Origin: Immersiella caudata
Taxonomy: Eukaryota; Ascomycota; Sordariomycetes; Sordariales; Lasiosphaeriaceae
Reading direction: 5' to 3'
Assembly: GCA_030512335.1 (NCBI GenBank)
Contig: JAULSU010000002.1
Span: 4,836,001-4,900,000, forward strand
DNA: 64,000 bases
The position numbers were made by a program, and so were the translations under genes. Every line of letters begins with the position of its first letter. Positions within the stretch are counted from its first letter, which is position 1. The notes below the pieces were generated by a model. It was not told where the DNA came from. It did no database searches and worked only from the letters and a program-made list of their open reading frames with translations. Below, piece by piece: positions 45,072-56,036 of this stretch.

Positions 45072-45350
45072 CTTGGCTACCGCGACGTGAGCGAGCGAAG
45101 TGGTGGTTCAATGGCTGCGAATGCGTCGGTGGATTGAAGGTGGTTTGATGTTGCGCGAGATTTTGCCGGGCGAAGCCGGAAAGCCGAAGTGCTGCCTGAC
45201 TTTCCAGGCTACTCCCTACCCTTGAATCGCATGGGTACGGGTTCCTTGCAGCAAAGCGGGTCGCATGCAGCCTTTCAACGACAGCTCCAAAAGCTTCTCC
45301 AAAACCCAACACCATTTATCCCACCGTGAACGATTTATCTAACCGCTGCC
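45072..45350. promoter_or_regulatory. Bidirectional promoter between QCR10 and MED4
   Basis: 279 bp between two divergent start codons, one for a respiratory-chain subunit and one for a Mediator subunit. Both core promoters must lie here. No clear TATA box is seen. Confidence 0.6.
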
Positions 45351-46322
45351 ATGGATAAACACCTCGACGCCCGCTTCGAGCGCGTCGAAAAAGCCCTCAC
45401 CACCCTAATCGACTCCATCGCCAAGTACAACCCCTCTGAAAAGCTCGCCGACGACCTCATCACCGCCGACAAAGACCTCCTCACCAGCCTGCGCTCCCTC
45501 GAGCACCACCAAAACAACGCCGCGCGCATCGAAGCCCTCCGCCAGGAAACCGCCGCCCTCGACGCCCAAACCAAAGACATCATCGGCACCCTCTGGTCCA
45601 TCCGCAAAGAGGTCAAAAACACCACCACCACATCCTACCCCTCCACCGGACCAAAGTACCAATTCACCACGTCCGATTTGCTCAGCTACGCGCGGCGAAT
45701 CAGTCGGAATACCCTTCCCCCGCCGGGTGTTACGAATGGGTTAGATTTCGGCGCGAGTCCGCCGCCTACGGAGCTGCCCGCGCCGGATGAAGCAGGTCGT
45801 GGTTCCGCGACGCAGACACCAAACGCGAGTTTTAATGGTGGGGTGGGCACACCCGGTGCCGCGCCCACGCCATCTGCCAACGGGGAAGTTCTAGCCTCGC
45901 AGGCGACGGTTACATCGCAAGCAACGGAGCTTCCGATGCAACTCAAGCAAGTGGTTAATCCCGGCGAGGGGAGTGTGTTCTACGCGTGGCCTATCGAGGG
46001 GGATGTTCGCGGTGGCGGGTTAGCGGGGTATCAGCAGCTTTTTGACAGCGGGATTGATCCCAAGGGGTATGACCCTGAGGAGGAGGAAAGGCGGAAGAAG
46101 GAGGAGGAGCAGGCGAAGAAGGAGGCGGAGGAGAGGGCGCGGTTGGAGCGGGAGGAGGCAGATCGGCGGATGCGGGAGGAGCAGGCGCGCATGGCGAGGG
46201 AACGCGAGCGCGATCGCCAGCTGGAGGCGGAGAGGAGGGGGAGTGTCGCTGGAGGGCCGAAGCCGACCAACCAGCAGTTTTCCTTCTTGGGTATGGATGA
46301 CGATGACGACGACGACGAGTAG
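45351..46322 (+). CDS. MED4: Mediator complex subunit 4
   Basis: A single exon of 323 aa. The N-terminal ~95 residues are a helical coiled-coil (MDKHLDARFERVEKALTTLI, then LEHHQNNAARIEALRQE) as in MED4. The family hallmark DLLSYARRISRNTLPPPG follows. A Pro/Ser/Thr-rich linker leads to a conserved YAWPIEGDVRGGGLAGYQQL block, a highly charged Glu/Arg/Lys helix and an all-acidic tail (GMDDDDDDDE). MED4 is a middle-module component of nuclear Mediator that links transcription activators to RNA polymerase II and pairs with MED9. It is convergent with the TM9 gene, 289 bp apart. Confidence 0.93.
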   Translation: MDKHLDARFERVEKALTTLIDSIAKYNPSEKLADDLITADKDLLTSLRSLEHHQNNAARIEALRQETAALDAQTKDIIGTLWSIRKEVKNTTTTSYPSTGPKYQFTTSDLLSYARRISRNTLPPPGVTNGLDFGASPPPTELPAPDEAGRGSATQTPNASFNGGVGTPGAAPTPSANGEVLASQATVTSQATELPMQLKQVVNPGEGSVFYAWPIEGDVRGGGLAGYQQLFDSGIDPKGYDPEEEERRKKEEEQAKKEAEERARLEREEADRRMREEQARMARERERDRQLEAERRGSVAGGPKPTNQQFSFLGMDDDDDDDE

Positions 46323-46611
46323 GGTCCGAGCGAGTTTCAATGTCGGGATTCGTAACTGGCGACGGGGAATCGACAAAAGGGACGTGTTCTGGGATACGTT
46401 TTATTCAGCATCTTGATACATATGATACCCATGACTCCGTTACGCCATCCTGCGCCACGCAGGCAAAGGATTCCCTAGTCTTTCTACTTGAAAATGCAAT
46501 GAAATCTTGCAGCCTAGGCCGAATAGAGGCACTAGCAATAATGATACAGAGCCTCTACTCGTACAACTTGCGCCAGTGATCCAACTCCTCATGACCCCTT
46601 TTCCTACCGCT

Positions 46612-48599
46612 CTAATCGATTTTGATGGACTTGTAAATCTTCTGCACGAACCACCAGCTGGTGAAGTAGCCGATTGAGCCTGGAAGGGATTAGCACCAAT
46701 ACTTGAAAAGCTAGCCAGAAACAGCTTACCTGTCAAGATGAAGAAGAGGAACGAGATCAGGATGCTGTATCCAAAGTACACAACGCTTCCGGTAAAGGTA
46801 CTTAGAGACAGGTTCCCGATCCAGTAGATGATGGAATAGAGGAAGACGTAGCCCGCGCTCGCTCCAGCTGCGAAGAATGACCGCCACTGCCAGTTGTAGT
46901 TCTCGGCGCACAGGAGGAAGTACACCATCAGGATGGTCACCGTGGCGCAGGTCATGATCATCAGCCCGTAGCAGAGGAACAGGAACCCGAACATGTAGTA
47001 AATCCTGCTGAACCAGATGGAGCTCAGGATGAAGTAAAGCTCGACGTAGATGGCGCCAAACGGCAGGATTCCGACCATCAATACGCTTGGAATCGGCTTG
47101 AGGTACGTCGTTGGCGGGGGAATCTGGCGCGGAATCTGGTTGGTACGGACCGGGGGCTCAATGGCCGGTGCGCGGAAACCGAGCCAGGATCCGGCAAACG
47201 ACAGAGGGACCGAGATGATGAACCAGATGAGGATGAGAACCAGCATGGTGGTGAACGGAACAGCGCCGGAGGACTGCTTGGCCCAGAGGAAGAGATCGAG
47301 GAGGAAGAAGGTCGCAAAGACGATGCTGGGCACGAGAAGGGGAGTCAGAACGATGTTCAACTTCCACTTCTCACCCTGCAGCGACTTGTACACGCGAGAA
47401 GAGGCATATCCTCCGACGAAGCCGAGAATGGTGTAGAGCAGGATCATGATGGTTCCTAGAGAGCCGCGGCTCGAGGGCGAGACGAATCCGAGCAGCGCGA
47501 AGCAGATGGAAAAGCCAGCCATGACGAAAAGCTGAGCACCGCTTCCGAGAAAGATGGACAGCAACAAAGGATGAGAAGGGGTGCGGAATACGTCTCCGTG
47601 CACCAGCTTCCACCCAGAGTCCTCCTGGACGCCATCTTCCAGCGCAGATGTTCCAGAGAGATCGTCCAAGTTGATCTGGTCAAGTCGGTTGTACCGTGCA
47701 ATATCCTGCTTAAGGGCGCGGACCAAGACTGACATTACCGTCAGGACAAGGAATACGACGATGATGGCGGAGCTGATGAGCGAGAACCAGTGAATGCTAG
47801 GGTTGTAGACGTTGCCGTACTTGTCCGCCCGCGTTGCCCAAGGGGTTGCCGAAGGCGTCCAGTACACGCTGTAGGAGAATCGCACCGTTGTGTCACCAGT
47901 CTCGTCCAGAACCAAGAGCGGCAGCTCGCGGTCGCAATCGCTCTCAGCTACAGGCGCGTTGTACTTCCTGGAGTAGGGTGTGACGAGCGCACCGACCACG
48001 CGGAGCTCATTCGGGTTACCGCCCACCTCATGGTAATCGATCCAGATGTCGTAGTGGTTATTGAAGGAGGGCCTGCTATCGACGGGATCCGTGTACCCCA
48101 TGTAGAAGCCTGGAGTGTAGTAATCGTTGCCAGTGAACGGATCGACAGCCCTCTGACCCGCCGGAAGCCCATCCACCAACCAGTCCAGGCTCATGCCCAT
48201 TTTGATCCCCGTGTTCACGAACCCAGCCGCCTGCTTGTTGTACTTAACCTCGCAAAGGGCCTTGCAGGATTCGTTGTGCTTCATCTTCAGCTCGAACGGT
48301 GACGTCTTTATCCTATCTCCGAAGAGAATGCCTCCCAAACTCTCTCTGACATCCCTCGGGCCGCCTTCGGGCTGGCAGAACTGGAATAACGGGTGGTAGT
48401 AATCGTAGGACACGACCGAGTGGAGCATTGAATCGGGCCCAGCAAGCGGTTTGATGGTGTTGACGTGCAATGGTACAAGTTCGTCCTTTTTATATGACGT
48501 GGGCGCAACGCCGGGAATGTAGAAGGCGGATGCGAGCTGCGAAGTCGCAAGCAGCGATGCCAGCATCGCCATCCGGGGCGACGCCTGTGTTATTTGCAT
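46612..48599 (-). CDS. EMP70/TM9-superfamily (nonaspanin) protein
   Basis: Two exons: 48599-46730 and 46679-46612 (intron 50 nt), giving 645 aa. A signal peptide (MAMLASLLATSQLASA) precedes the diagnostic FYIPGVAPTSYKKDELVPLHVN. A lumenal domain contains NESCKALC and PFELKMKHN motifs and DIWIDYHE. Nine C-terminal membrane spans include the FVGGYASSRVYKSLQGEKW and PPVRTNQIPRQIPP loops. The protein ends IYKSIKID, a KxD-type COPI-binding retention signal known from TM9 proteins. It is an endosome/Golgi membrane protein involved in sorting of membrane cargo, adhesion and nutrient response. The start is 532 bp from the divergent LCP5 start. Confidence 0.96.
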
Positions 48600-49131
48600 G
48601 GTGAACGTATGGAATAGAGAATCTCGGAGTATGCTGTATATTCTCTAGTCAGCATGGCAGTCGGAAGAGGCGGGTTGCGGCATGACGCACGTCGTAATGA
48701 AAGCCGCAAAGCTGCGAACTTTGAGCTTGCGCTCAGGGGCCTTGAAATTGCGCCTCGACTTGACGCAACGCTCTATTCAATGAATTCGCGGTCGCAACGG
48801 GAGAAAACAAAAGACCTCCACGTCAATTACGTTGCAGTGTGGTCGTATGTCGAATGGTTGAGGCAGTGCATTCACACAAAGCTGGCTGTCTTCGCAAGAA
48901 CAGCTGGCCTTGAGCTGCCAACGGTGGAATTTCCAACATGCCTGCTGCCTCGCATGGCAACACCAATGCCCGAGGCATGGCTTAGTCACTCAACGCACAG
49001 ACCATTTTGACGCCACCCCTATCGCAAATACCCATGCCCCTGCAGCTGCAAGAAACTCCAGTTCAAAAAAAAAATTGGCGGGGCGAAGACTCTCTTCCCA
49101 AGTCAACAATCGCATCGCAGCGGCTCACAAC

Positions 49132-50247
49132 ATGGCAGCAGTCGCAACACTCCCAGCGCTGTTGGACAGTCTCACCAAGTCGCTGTCTTCGGCATTGGAA
49201 GCAGCACCCAAGCTGTCGACGATCGAATCGCCAAAAGACGGCATCTCTCTTCTCGACGTGAAGAACGAGCTTCTCCTATCGTATCTCCAGAACCTAGTTT
49301 TTCTGATCCTCCTCAAGTTACGCCAAACAAAAAATGGAGCCGCGGAAGATCAAGAGCTCGATGACCTGGTCGTCAAGAAGCTCGTCGAGCTGAGACTATA
49401 TCTTGAGAAGGGCACCCGACCGCTGGAAGACAAGCTGCGATACCAAATCGACAAAATGCTTCGCGCCGCCGACGACGTCGAGCGAGCCGCAAAGGCTGCC
49501 GAGGAAACGGCAAAGGCAGGCGAACCTGGTTCCGAATCCGAATCTGGCAGCGAAGAGGGATCAGACGACGAGGATGCCGGCCACGGAGGCAGCTTGAACG
49601 CACGCAAGCTTCCCGGCATGCAGCGCGCCGCCCCCAACCTCACTGGCTTTGCACAGGAGAAGGAAGTGACAGGCGTTGGAAGGTCCTCCGATGGCTCGGG
49701 TGTTTACAAGCCGCCAAGAATTGCGGCCACATCGATGCCCACGACCGAACGACGAGAGAAGAAGGAAGGGAAGAAGATGAAGTCGGCTGTGATGGACGAA
49801 TTTGTTGCGGACGAGCTGTCGGCCGTCCCCGTCGCCCAACCCAGCATTGGTACCACGATTGCCCAGGGCGGACGCAAGATCAAGACGGAACGCGAGCGTC
49901 GTGTCGAGGAGGAGAGGCGACACTACGAAGAGAGCAACTTTGTTCGTCTGCCTACAGAGAGCAAGAAGGATCGCGCCAAGAGGGCGAAGGCAGAAGGAGG
50001 TTCCAGGCGCATGAACTTTGGCGGCGAGGAATGGAGAGATCTCGGCGCTGGTTTGGACAGAATTCATCGCTTGACCCAAGGCAAGAGCAGCGGCAAGGGA
50101 ACTAAGGCGTTGCTGGAGAAGAGCCGCAAGAGGGGCTTGGAGACGATAGATGGTCCAAAGAGAGACGGCGGGAATGTGGGCGAGAGATACCAAAAGCGCC
50201 TCAAGGTGCTCGAGAATGGCCGCGGAACCCGAGGCAAGGGTCGATAA
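49132..50247 (+). CDS. LCP5: LCP5/neuroguidin-like U3 snoRNP protein (Sas10/Utp3/C1D family)
   Basis: A single exon of 371 aa. The ATG at 49132 (MAAVATLPALLDSLTKSLSS) is chosen; the open frame extends upstream to 48910 but that part is not protein-like. The N-terminal Sas10/C1D domain contains LLDVKNELLLSYLQNLVFLI and LRLYLEKGTRPLEDKLRYQI. An acidic Ser/Glu patch, a YKPPRIAATSMP motif, the ERRHYEESNFVRLP segment typical of Lcp5 and a basic C-terminus (YQKRLKVLENGRGTRGKGR) follow. It is a nucleolar protein of the SSU processome needed for early 18S rRNA processing. It is divergent from the TM9 gene. Confidence 0.93.
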   Translation: MAAVATLPALLDSLTKSLSSALEAAPKLSTIESPKDGISLLDVKNELLLSYLQNLVFLILLKLRQTKNGAAEDQELDDLVVKKLVELRLYLEKGTRPLEDKLRYQIDKMLRAADDVERAAKAAEETAKAGEPGSESESGSEEGSDDEDAGHGGSLNARKLPGMQRAAPNLTGFAQEKEVTGVGRSSDGSGVYKPPRIAATSMPTTERREKKEGKKMKSAVMDEFVADELSAVPVAQPSIGTTIAQGGRKIKTERERRVEEERRHYEESNFVRLPTESKKDRAKRAKAEGGSRRMNFGGEEWRDLGAGLDRIHRLTQGKSSGKGTKALLEKSRKRGLETIDGPKRDGGNVGERYQKRLKVLENGRGTRGKGR

Positions 50248-50900
50248 CGGTCGATTCCAACAATATAAAATTGTGCCCCCAGTCTAACTCGTCCCATTCA
50301 TGTGCTCTTATGATACAAGATACACTCTTCAGCAGCTGGTCCCGGCATCCCTCGGACGCCGGTGTCTTATGCGTGCAGTTGATGCACTAAATAGACGGAT
50401 GCTCTGGCGGAAGTGCCCCCGGTAGTAGTTCGGCGGGCCATGCGGCTCTCAGAAGCACGACCTCGGCAGAAACTCCAAATTCGGCCTCTCATGCCCCGTC
50501 GCCCATACCCCCCCTTATCACCTCCTTCCTCCCCTGCACTGCCGGTCCAACCCCGTTCTCCCCCTTATTCGCCTTCACCCCATCCTCCACAAGCCCCTCA
50601 ACATCACCCCTCACCCACTCCGCCCTCCCCACCCTTAAGCTTTCCATCACCTCGGAATTCACCATCGGCGTATCTGTTAAAATCCCCTTTTCCTCCGGCG
50701 CTAAATCCTGCAAATCCCTACAAAACAACTTCCGTGACAAGATATCCGGGATCTGGTGGTTGGCGTCAAAGAGGATCGCGACAGTCATCGTATGTGAATC
50801 TCCGCAAATTCCATGGTCGTACTCATGAGACCCAAGTAAACTCTAGTCTTGATATACAACATCGTTGGACTCGTCAGAAAGTGAGGAAAACTTCAAATCG
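50248..50900. other. Region 3' of the TPR pseudogene
   Basis: A minus-strand frame at 50489-50788 (DANHQIPDILSRKLFCRDLQ) has coding-like composition and could be another relic exon, but it cannot be linked to the TPR frames. Pro/Ser-rich on the plus strand. Confidence 0.35.
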
Positions 50901-52271
50901 TCACCAATGCCTCATATATGGTCGCATCTGGTCAGCCAACTGGCGGGCTTCTCCTCCCCTTCCCGTCTGCCGATACAGCCTCGCCAACATCAGCCCAGTC
51001 TTGATGGTGGCAGTCTGCTCCCGCCCCATGCCCTCCACTTTTGCGTCCAGGGCTCTCTTTGCAACGCGTATTGCCTCGTCAACGTCGCCCTTTGCCTCAT
51101 GCAAGCAAGCTGCCGCGTACTGGTTGAGCAAGTTGAACCTTTCAGATGGGAGTAGATGCACATTCATGGCCGATTGTGTCGCTTCCAGCAGTCTCTGCGC
51201 CTCAGCCAGCTCCCCGGCGGCCAGATGGGCCATCGCGATGTGCGTGTCCACCCATAGCGTTTCGTCTATCCTGTCGCCGAAAAGGTCGCGTGCTAGACGT
51301 TTCGCCCGTGACAAGCATGTCTTGGCCTGCTGAATGTCGCCAGCATCGCGGCATGCCACACCCAGATTCCAAAGCCAGCGCCAGATTCTTGTTCTGGCTC
51401 GGTGCCAAAGCCTCGTACCCCTGTACTGCTTTTGTCCAGCTTTCAATGGCCTGCTCGAGTAGGCCACGGTCCCACTGTGCGAGGCCACGAGAAAGGGCGA
51501 TCTCAACTTGGCAGGTCTTTAGGAACTCGTCGTTTCTTTCGCCTTTGCCAAGTATCAGCGCCTCCTCCAAGCGGTCGAGCATTTGATCACCGCTGTCCAG
51601 ATCGCCGATAAACAGCTGAGTACGAATCGGCATTTCAGTTCGAGATCCAAATACTCCCAAATCTTCATAACCCTTTCTAGGGTTGCCGTGGATTTCTCGA
51701 GCTCAATTGGCGGGAGGGCGACATTCGTGATTTCCGGCGGGGAGCTCCTGTAAAATCCATCCAAGGATAGCAGTTTCCAGATTGTATAGGGATGGGCATT
51801 GCCAAAATGTTTTTCTGCGTGAGTGACCGCTTCGACGAGTGCCTCCTCAGTCTCGACCCAGCGTTTGTCGATACAGTAGACGAGCGCCAGGATTCCCAGA
51901 GCTTGGCCTTCCAGTTGCAAAAAGGCGTCGCCGGGAACGGCAGCTTCTCTGATCTTTTGCACAATGTCGTGAAGAAGGGCGACGGCTTCGCCGGTGCGGC
52001 CCATCCCAGCTGCGCACATGGAGAGGTTGCACTGCGTTTGCAAGCTCCCGAGGGCGAAAGGGTTTTGGGACACGCGGTGCTTGTAGACAGAGGAGAGATG
52101 AAACTCTGCCTCTTTCCATTTTCTTTGCTCGGCCAGGTTGCGCCTAGGTTCTGCCTCGCCGTGATGGTGTCCGGGTGCATCTTGCCGAGATGGCGCGCCG
52201 AGTCTTGGAGTTCTCGTCTGTGGTATTCTTCGGCCCGCTCCACAGATACCAGTCCGACGGCTGTGGCAAGC
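50901..52271 (-). pseudogene. TPR (kinesin-light-chain-like) protein pseudogene
   Basis: Three overlapping minus-strand frames together give a continuous series of TPR-like helical repeats. These include AEEYHRRELQDSARHLGKMH, WKEAEFHLSSVYKHR, LALVYCIDKRWVETEEALVE, RGLLEQAIESWTKAVQGYEA, LGVACRDAGDIQQA and LARLYRQTGRGGEA. The frame changes near 52140, 51635 and 51370, each requiring a single-base shift inside an otherwise good repeat, so it is broken. The 5' end begins after a plausible acceptor (ttacagcag) at 52272; upstream exons are not identified. In fungi such TPR arrays form the C-terminal part of NLR-like or purine-phosphorylase/NB-ARC proteins; no NTPase domain is visible. It ends with TGA at 50901. 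Confidence 0.72.
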
Positions 52272-52922
52272 CTGCTGTAAGTTGATCAGGTGCACTGTTG
52301 CCTGCGCATCCGGCCAATGGAGTCTGCCGACAAACATCAAGCTTGAATCGAGCTAGTCCATTTCGAGGCATTGCAAGTATCCACTTTTCACCACCCGGTT
52401 CTGCAAAAACAGGCACCTTCCAAGCACCTACCTACGCGGCGGCGGCGGTTTGTTGGAATTGCCCTAGCTCAGAAAAGAATCAGGGGAAGTTCACTCTAAT
52501 TTACCCTACGTCAGGATGGCGAACCAAAAATTAAGTTTTGTTCCCAATTTGTCGCAGAGACCCAGGTCTGGTTGATAAGCTGATAAAGGCAAACGTCTTG
52601 GAAGAAAGGGGTTGCCCAGGAACATAAACGTACACTGAAAGCAAAATATGGTAGAATCTGGTAGGAGTTCTGGTGCATGGATAAATAAGATCCTGAAGAA
52701 TAAGGTAGGTAGCTTCAAATTATCTAATGAACCGACGAGACTTCAACCAGACGCAATACCTAGATACGGAGAAAAAAAAAGAAAAAGAAAAAAAAGAAAA
52801 AAAAAGAAAAAAAAGAAAAAAAAGGGATAAGCGCTCCTAGAACCTCAACAGTCACCAAAGGCCCGAAGCACACCGCATTCACATCTGCAGGCTTTCAGAG
52901 CCGGGTGGCGCGCCCCTGAGCC
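52272..52922. other. Intergenic between TPR pseudogene and DUF4238 gene
   Basis: No supportable gene. Contains the A/G-rich microsatellite at 52771-52826. Confidence 0.45.
52771..52826 (+). repeat. A-rich (A5-9 G)n low-complexity repeat
   Basis: Runs of five to nine A separated by single G over about 55 bp, just beyond the 3' end of the DUF4238 gene. Confidence 0.9.
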
Positions 52923-55609
52923 TCACTTGGGCGATGCTAAGATGAGCCACGTCAGCGTAACCAAAACTAAAATGCCAAACACCCAAGCACAAATCTCTCT
53001 CTTCTCACCTTTTTTGTCCGGCGGCGTCGGGTACGCCAAGTCAAACAAGACACCTTCCAGGCCGTGGAGTAGAGACGCTTCTACTTTCCCTTTGAGTAGA
53101 GTTGCGAAGTCCACTTTGACCAAAGCCCGTGTGAGTAGTTCAATCCTTACGTCCTCTTTAAGAAATGCTATGGAACTGTATGCCAGGCTGTCGTCATTCT
53201 GGAGATTCTCTCGTAGGATGCGTCGTTGAGCTTGCCTGGCAAGGTCTTCTACCTCCGGGATTCCTTCCCAGAGTCAGCCAGAAGATCATGAAGAATGAAA
53301 GGTGTCGGGTTTGCTTACCACAATCGCGAATATACCCTAAGCCATAATCTCATCAGCACAAGTGCACCTTTCAAGGTATCTGTATTCGACCCCAAGGAAT
53401 TGAAGTGCACGTACCGGACTCCTCGACCATGAAGCTGATAGAGCGTAGCTTCTTAAACCCCTCAAAATCAGGTGTGAATTTCTTCCACATATCTTGCGAC
53501 CGAGATCGCCCTTGCCGCTTCGCATAGGACTGCATGGCGTTGTGTATGAGCCCGTTGATCTTGTCTCTCCTCACAATGTGCTGAGCTGCGAGCAGGGGCA
53601 AATCATCAGTCCAAGTGCCGACACAACAGCGACTGTTGACATCTCACCTCGTGCAATGATATCCTCCGGGCCCTCGACATCAATCTTGGGCTCTCTGTCC
53701 TTTGGAAGCTCGATGGCGGTGATTTCGATCTGAGAAAGCTTGGAAAAGACAAAGTACCGCGCAGGTGGGACCCTGCAGTATGCTTCGTTCAGGAGATTCC
53801 TGTTTCGTTGCCGAATGGACTCGTCAACACCGTGAGACCAAGAGTCAATCTTGACCCGGAGAATCCACATTCTCTCCGCCTGATCAAAGTCATTGGCCAT
53901 CGAGCCTTTGGTCCCTCCTACGAGAAAGTTAGCTACCTCCTCTTTCAGGATCCCTAGCGGGAGGCGACCGCTCCTCCAAGAAAGATCCAGCAGCACGCTC
54001 ACCTAAGTCCTCATAGAGACCCCGAAAGTCTGGCTTTGGGCTCCGACTATTGTTCCGATGCGAATTTCGTTTGCCCAGGTTCATATCCCTGATCAATCGA
54101 TGCTTCTGATCATTCCACTTCATGAACCCATCGTAATCGCCTTGCATCAGCGGCACTCTGAGGTAGCCTCGTGTCATCTCCTTCTCGGATCCAAGCGACC
54201 TTGCGATGACTTCTAGCTTGTCAAAGAGTTTTTTGCGAGCATCATCGTCATAGCCAAGAACCGTCTTTGCTGTAGAACTTGGGGCCGTAAGGAACCACTC
54301 GAGGGTCTTGATGAAGGCCGTGGTTTCATTGAATATAATGCTCTTGCAGTATGAGGCATTGTCGAACAAAACAGTGTTGATCGTGTGAACATATTTTGAA
54401 GGCAAAGGGAAGATGGTGAAGTAGAATTTGTGACTCTTTTGTCTCTTGAAGCCGATGTCGCAGTCGATTGGTTCACCTCGGTTGCCGATAATTTGAGAGT
54501 AGTTGTTTCGTGCCTTGGTGACAGGAAGGTCGTCAAGTAAGCTTTTGGACATTTCTGGACCGTAAAAATCCTCCAAAACGACCTTGCGCCTCAGTGCGCG
54601 CCATCTTCTGGTAGCTTCGTCGGCGTCTTCTAAGGGGTTCGGGAAGGTCATCGAACGGAGGACGATCATGAGTTTCGGGGAAACGGGGGCGAACTTGTGC
54701 AGCGGCACGTGATACGACGGTTGGACCTGGCCGCCCTGCCAGTCCCGGACAAAAGTGTTGGGGCCTTCAAAAACGTTGTAGCTGTTGTCAGTCAAGACGA
54801 ACTCTTCGTCGGGACTGGAAGGAGTGCATATTGTCCTATTTGTCGTAGTCAATGCCCACTCCCATTTCGGAGATGCATTCGAATGCTTACATGTAGTAGA
54901 ACCCGGTGTGCGAGATGAACCACTGGGCATCCATGGGGTACATGCGTTTCGGGAGTTCTCTCCGCCAGAGGCCTTCGGTATCCATGTCGACTTCGATGAT
55001 AGCCTTGATGTTATCGTGCCACACGTCGAGGGGCCTGGTGTATCCCTTCTCGGTCATATACTCGAGAAAAATCTCTCTGTCATTCTCTTCATAGCTCTCC
55101 GCTGAATCATGATTGAACCGTTGTCGAAAGCGCCTTCCACGGTACTTTAAGATAAACAGAAACTTGCGGATGAGATCACGCTCAGCCCGAGTCAGTTCCA
55201 CGCAGGCGGGCCCAAAGTCGGATCCTTCGGCCTTGTTTTTGACGTCTTCCTTGTAGGTGTTGGTGATCTTCTGGAAGACGGCGACCACTTTGTTCTCAAG
55301 TTGTCCAAGCATCTGTTCCAGGCTCCGTCTCGTCTTGGAAGACCCCAGATCTGGAGCATGGCTTGCGTCATCGTCTTTTTCGTACATGTTCATCTCACCA
55401 AGGACTCGTTTGACGGGCTTTTCGCAGATTACCGGGGGATCGGCGCTAAGGTCCACATTGCGGACGACGAGTTCGTTGTAATAGATTCCATTCTCGTCCT
55501 TGCGTTTGCCACGTTTCCTGACGCCGGCGGGCTTGTATGGGTGAGCGAAGTTTCGGAGTAGAAACTGGGGAACGAAATGCTGATACTCTGGCTTCGTCGA
55601 TGTGGCCAT
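52923..55609 (-). CDS. DUF4238 protein with C-terminal membrane anchor
   Basis: Six exons: 55609-54891, 54835-54003, 53917-53648, 53585-53415, 53337-53320 (18 nt) and 53263-52923, giving 783 aa with every phase matching. Near the N-terminus is the DUF4238 signature YQHFVPQFLLRNF, followed by an RKFLFILKYRGRRFRQRF helix and, before the first intron, MYPMDAQWFISHTGFYYM. The Phe/Pro-rich middle (HVPLHKFAPVSPKLMIVLRS) is also family-like. The last ~25 residues form one hydrophobic helix (WVFGILVLVTLTWLILASP) with almost no tail, suggesting a tail-anchored membrane protein. The family occurs in bacteria and fungi and has no established function that I know of. Soluble DUF4238 proteins are usually shorter, so the C-terminal half and anchor are additions. 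The neighbouring TPR gene is broken. Confidence 0.87.
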
Positions 55610-56036
55610 GATTGGGTTCCAGTTCCCGCTAGCGAAAGCGTGAATGAAAAATTGGACATAGGACTAAAACGATGGGAAGGAGCGATGGAAGCCCTCTGTC
55701 GGAAGGCCCAACCCATGGCGGAGATAAATGCCCAATCGAGGCAAGCACTGAGGCCTACAGAAGCGGGGTTCTTGTATGCCTCCACCACACTGCATTATTT
55801 TCCATTCCCGAGCTCTCCCTCTCAACACAAGCTGGAACCAATCACTTTCGGGTCGCACAGCATCGCCACATCGCACCAATAAAGGCGAATCGACAAACTC
55901 AATTCAGTACATGTTCTCATTATCTCTTGGTATCTTCGCCTGAAAAAGGACTGTTGACGCTGAAAAAGGAAAAAAAAAGATGGATGTAGGAACCGAAGCC
56001 TCAACCATGATGATGCATCCGATACCCGGTGACGTT

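Noticed and set aside
46042..46416. Arg-rich open frame overlapping the 3' end of MED4
   Set aside because: It is the +1 shadow of the Glu/Arg/Lys-rich MED4 helix.
48910..49131. N-terminal extension of LCP5
   Set aside because: It lacks similarity to the family. MAAVATLPALL at 49132 fits the known start of the Sas10/C1D domain.
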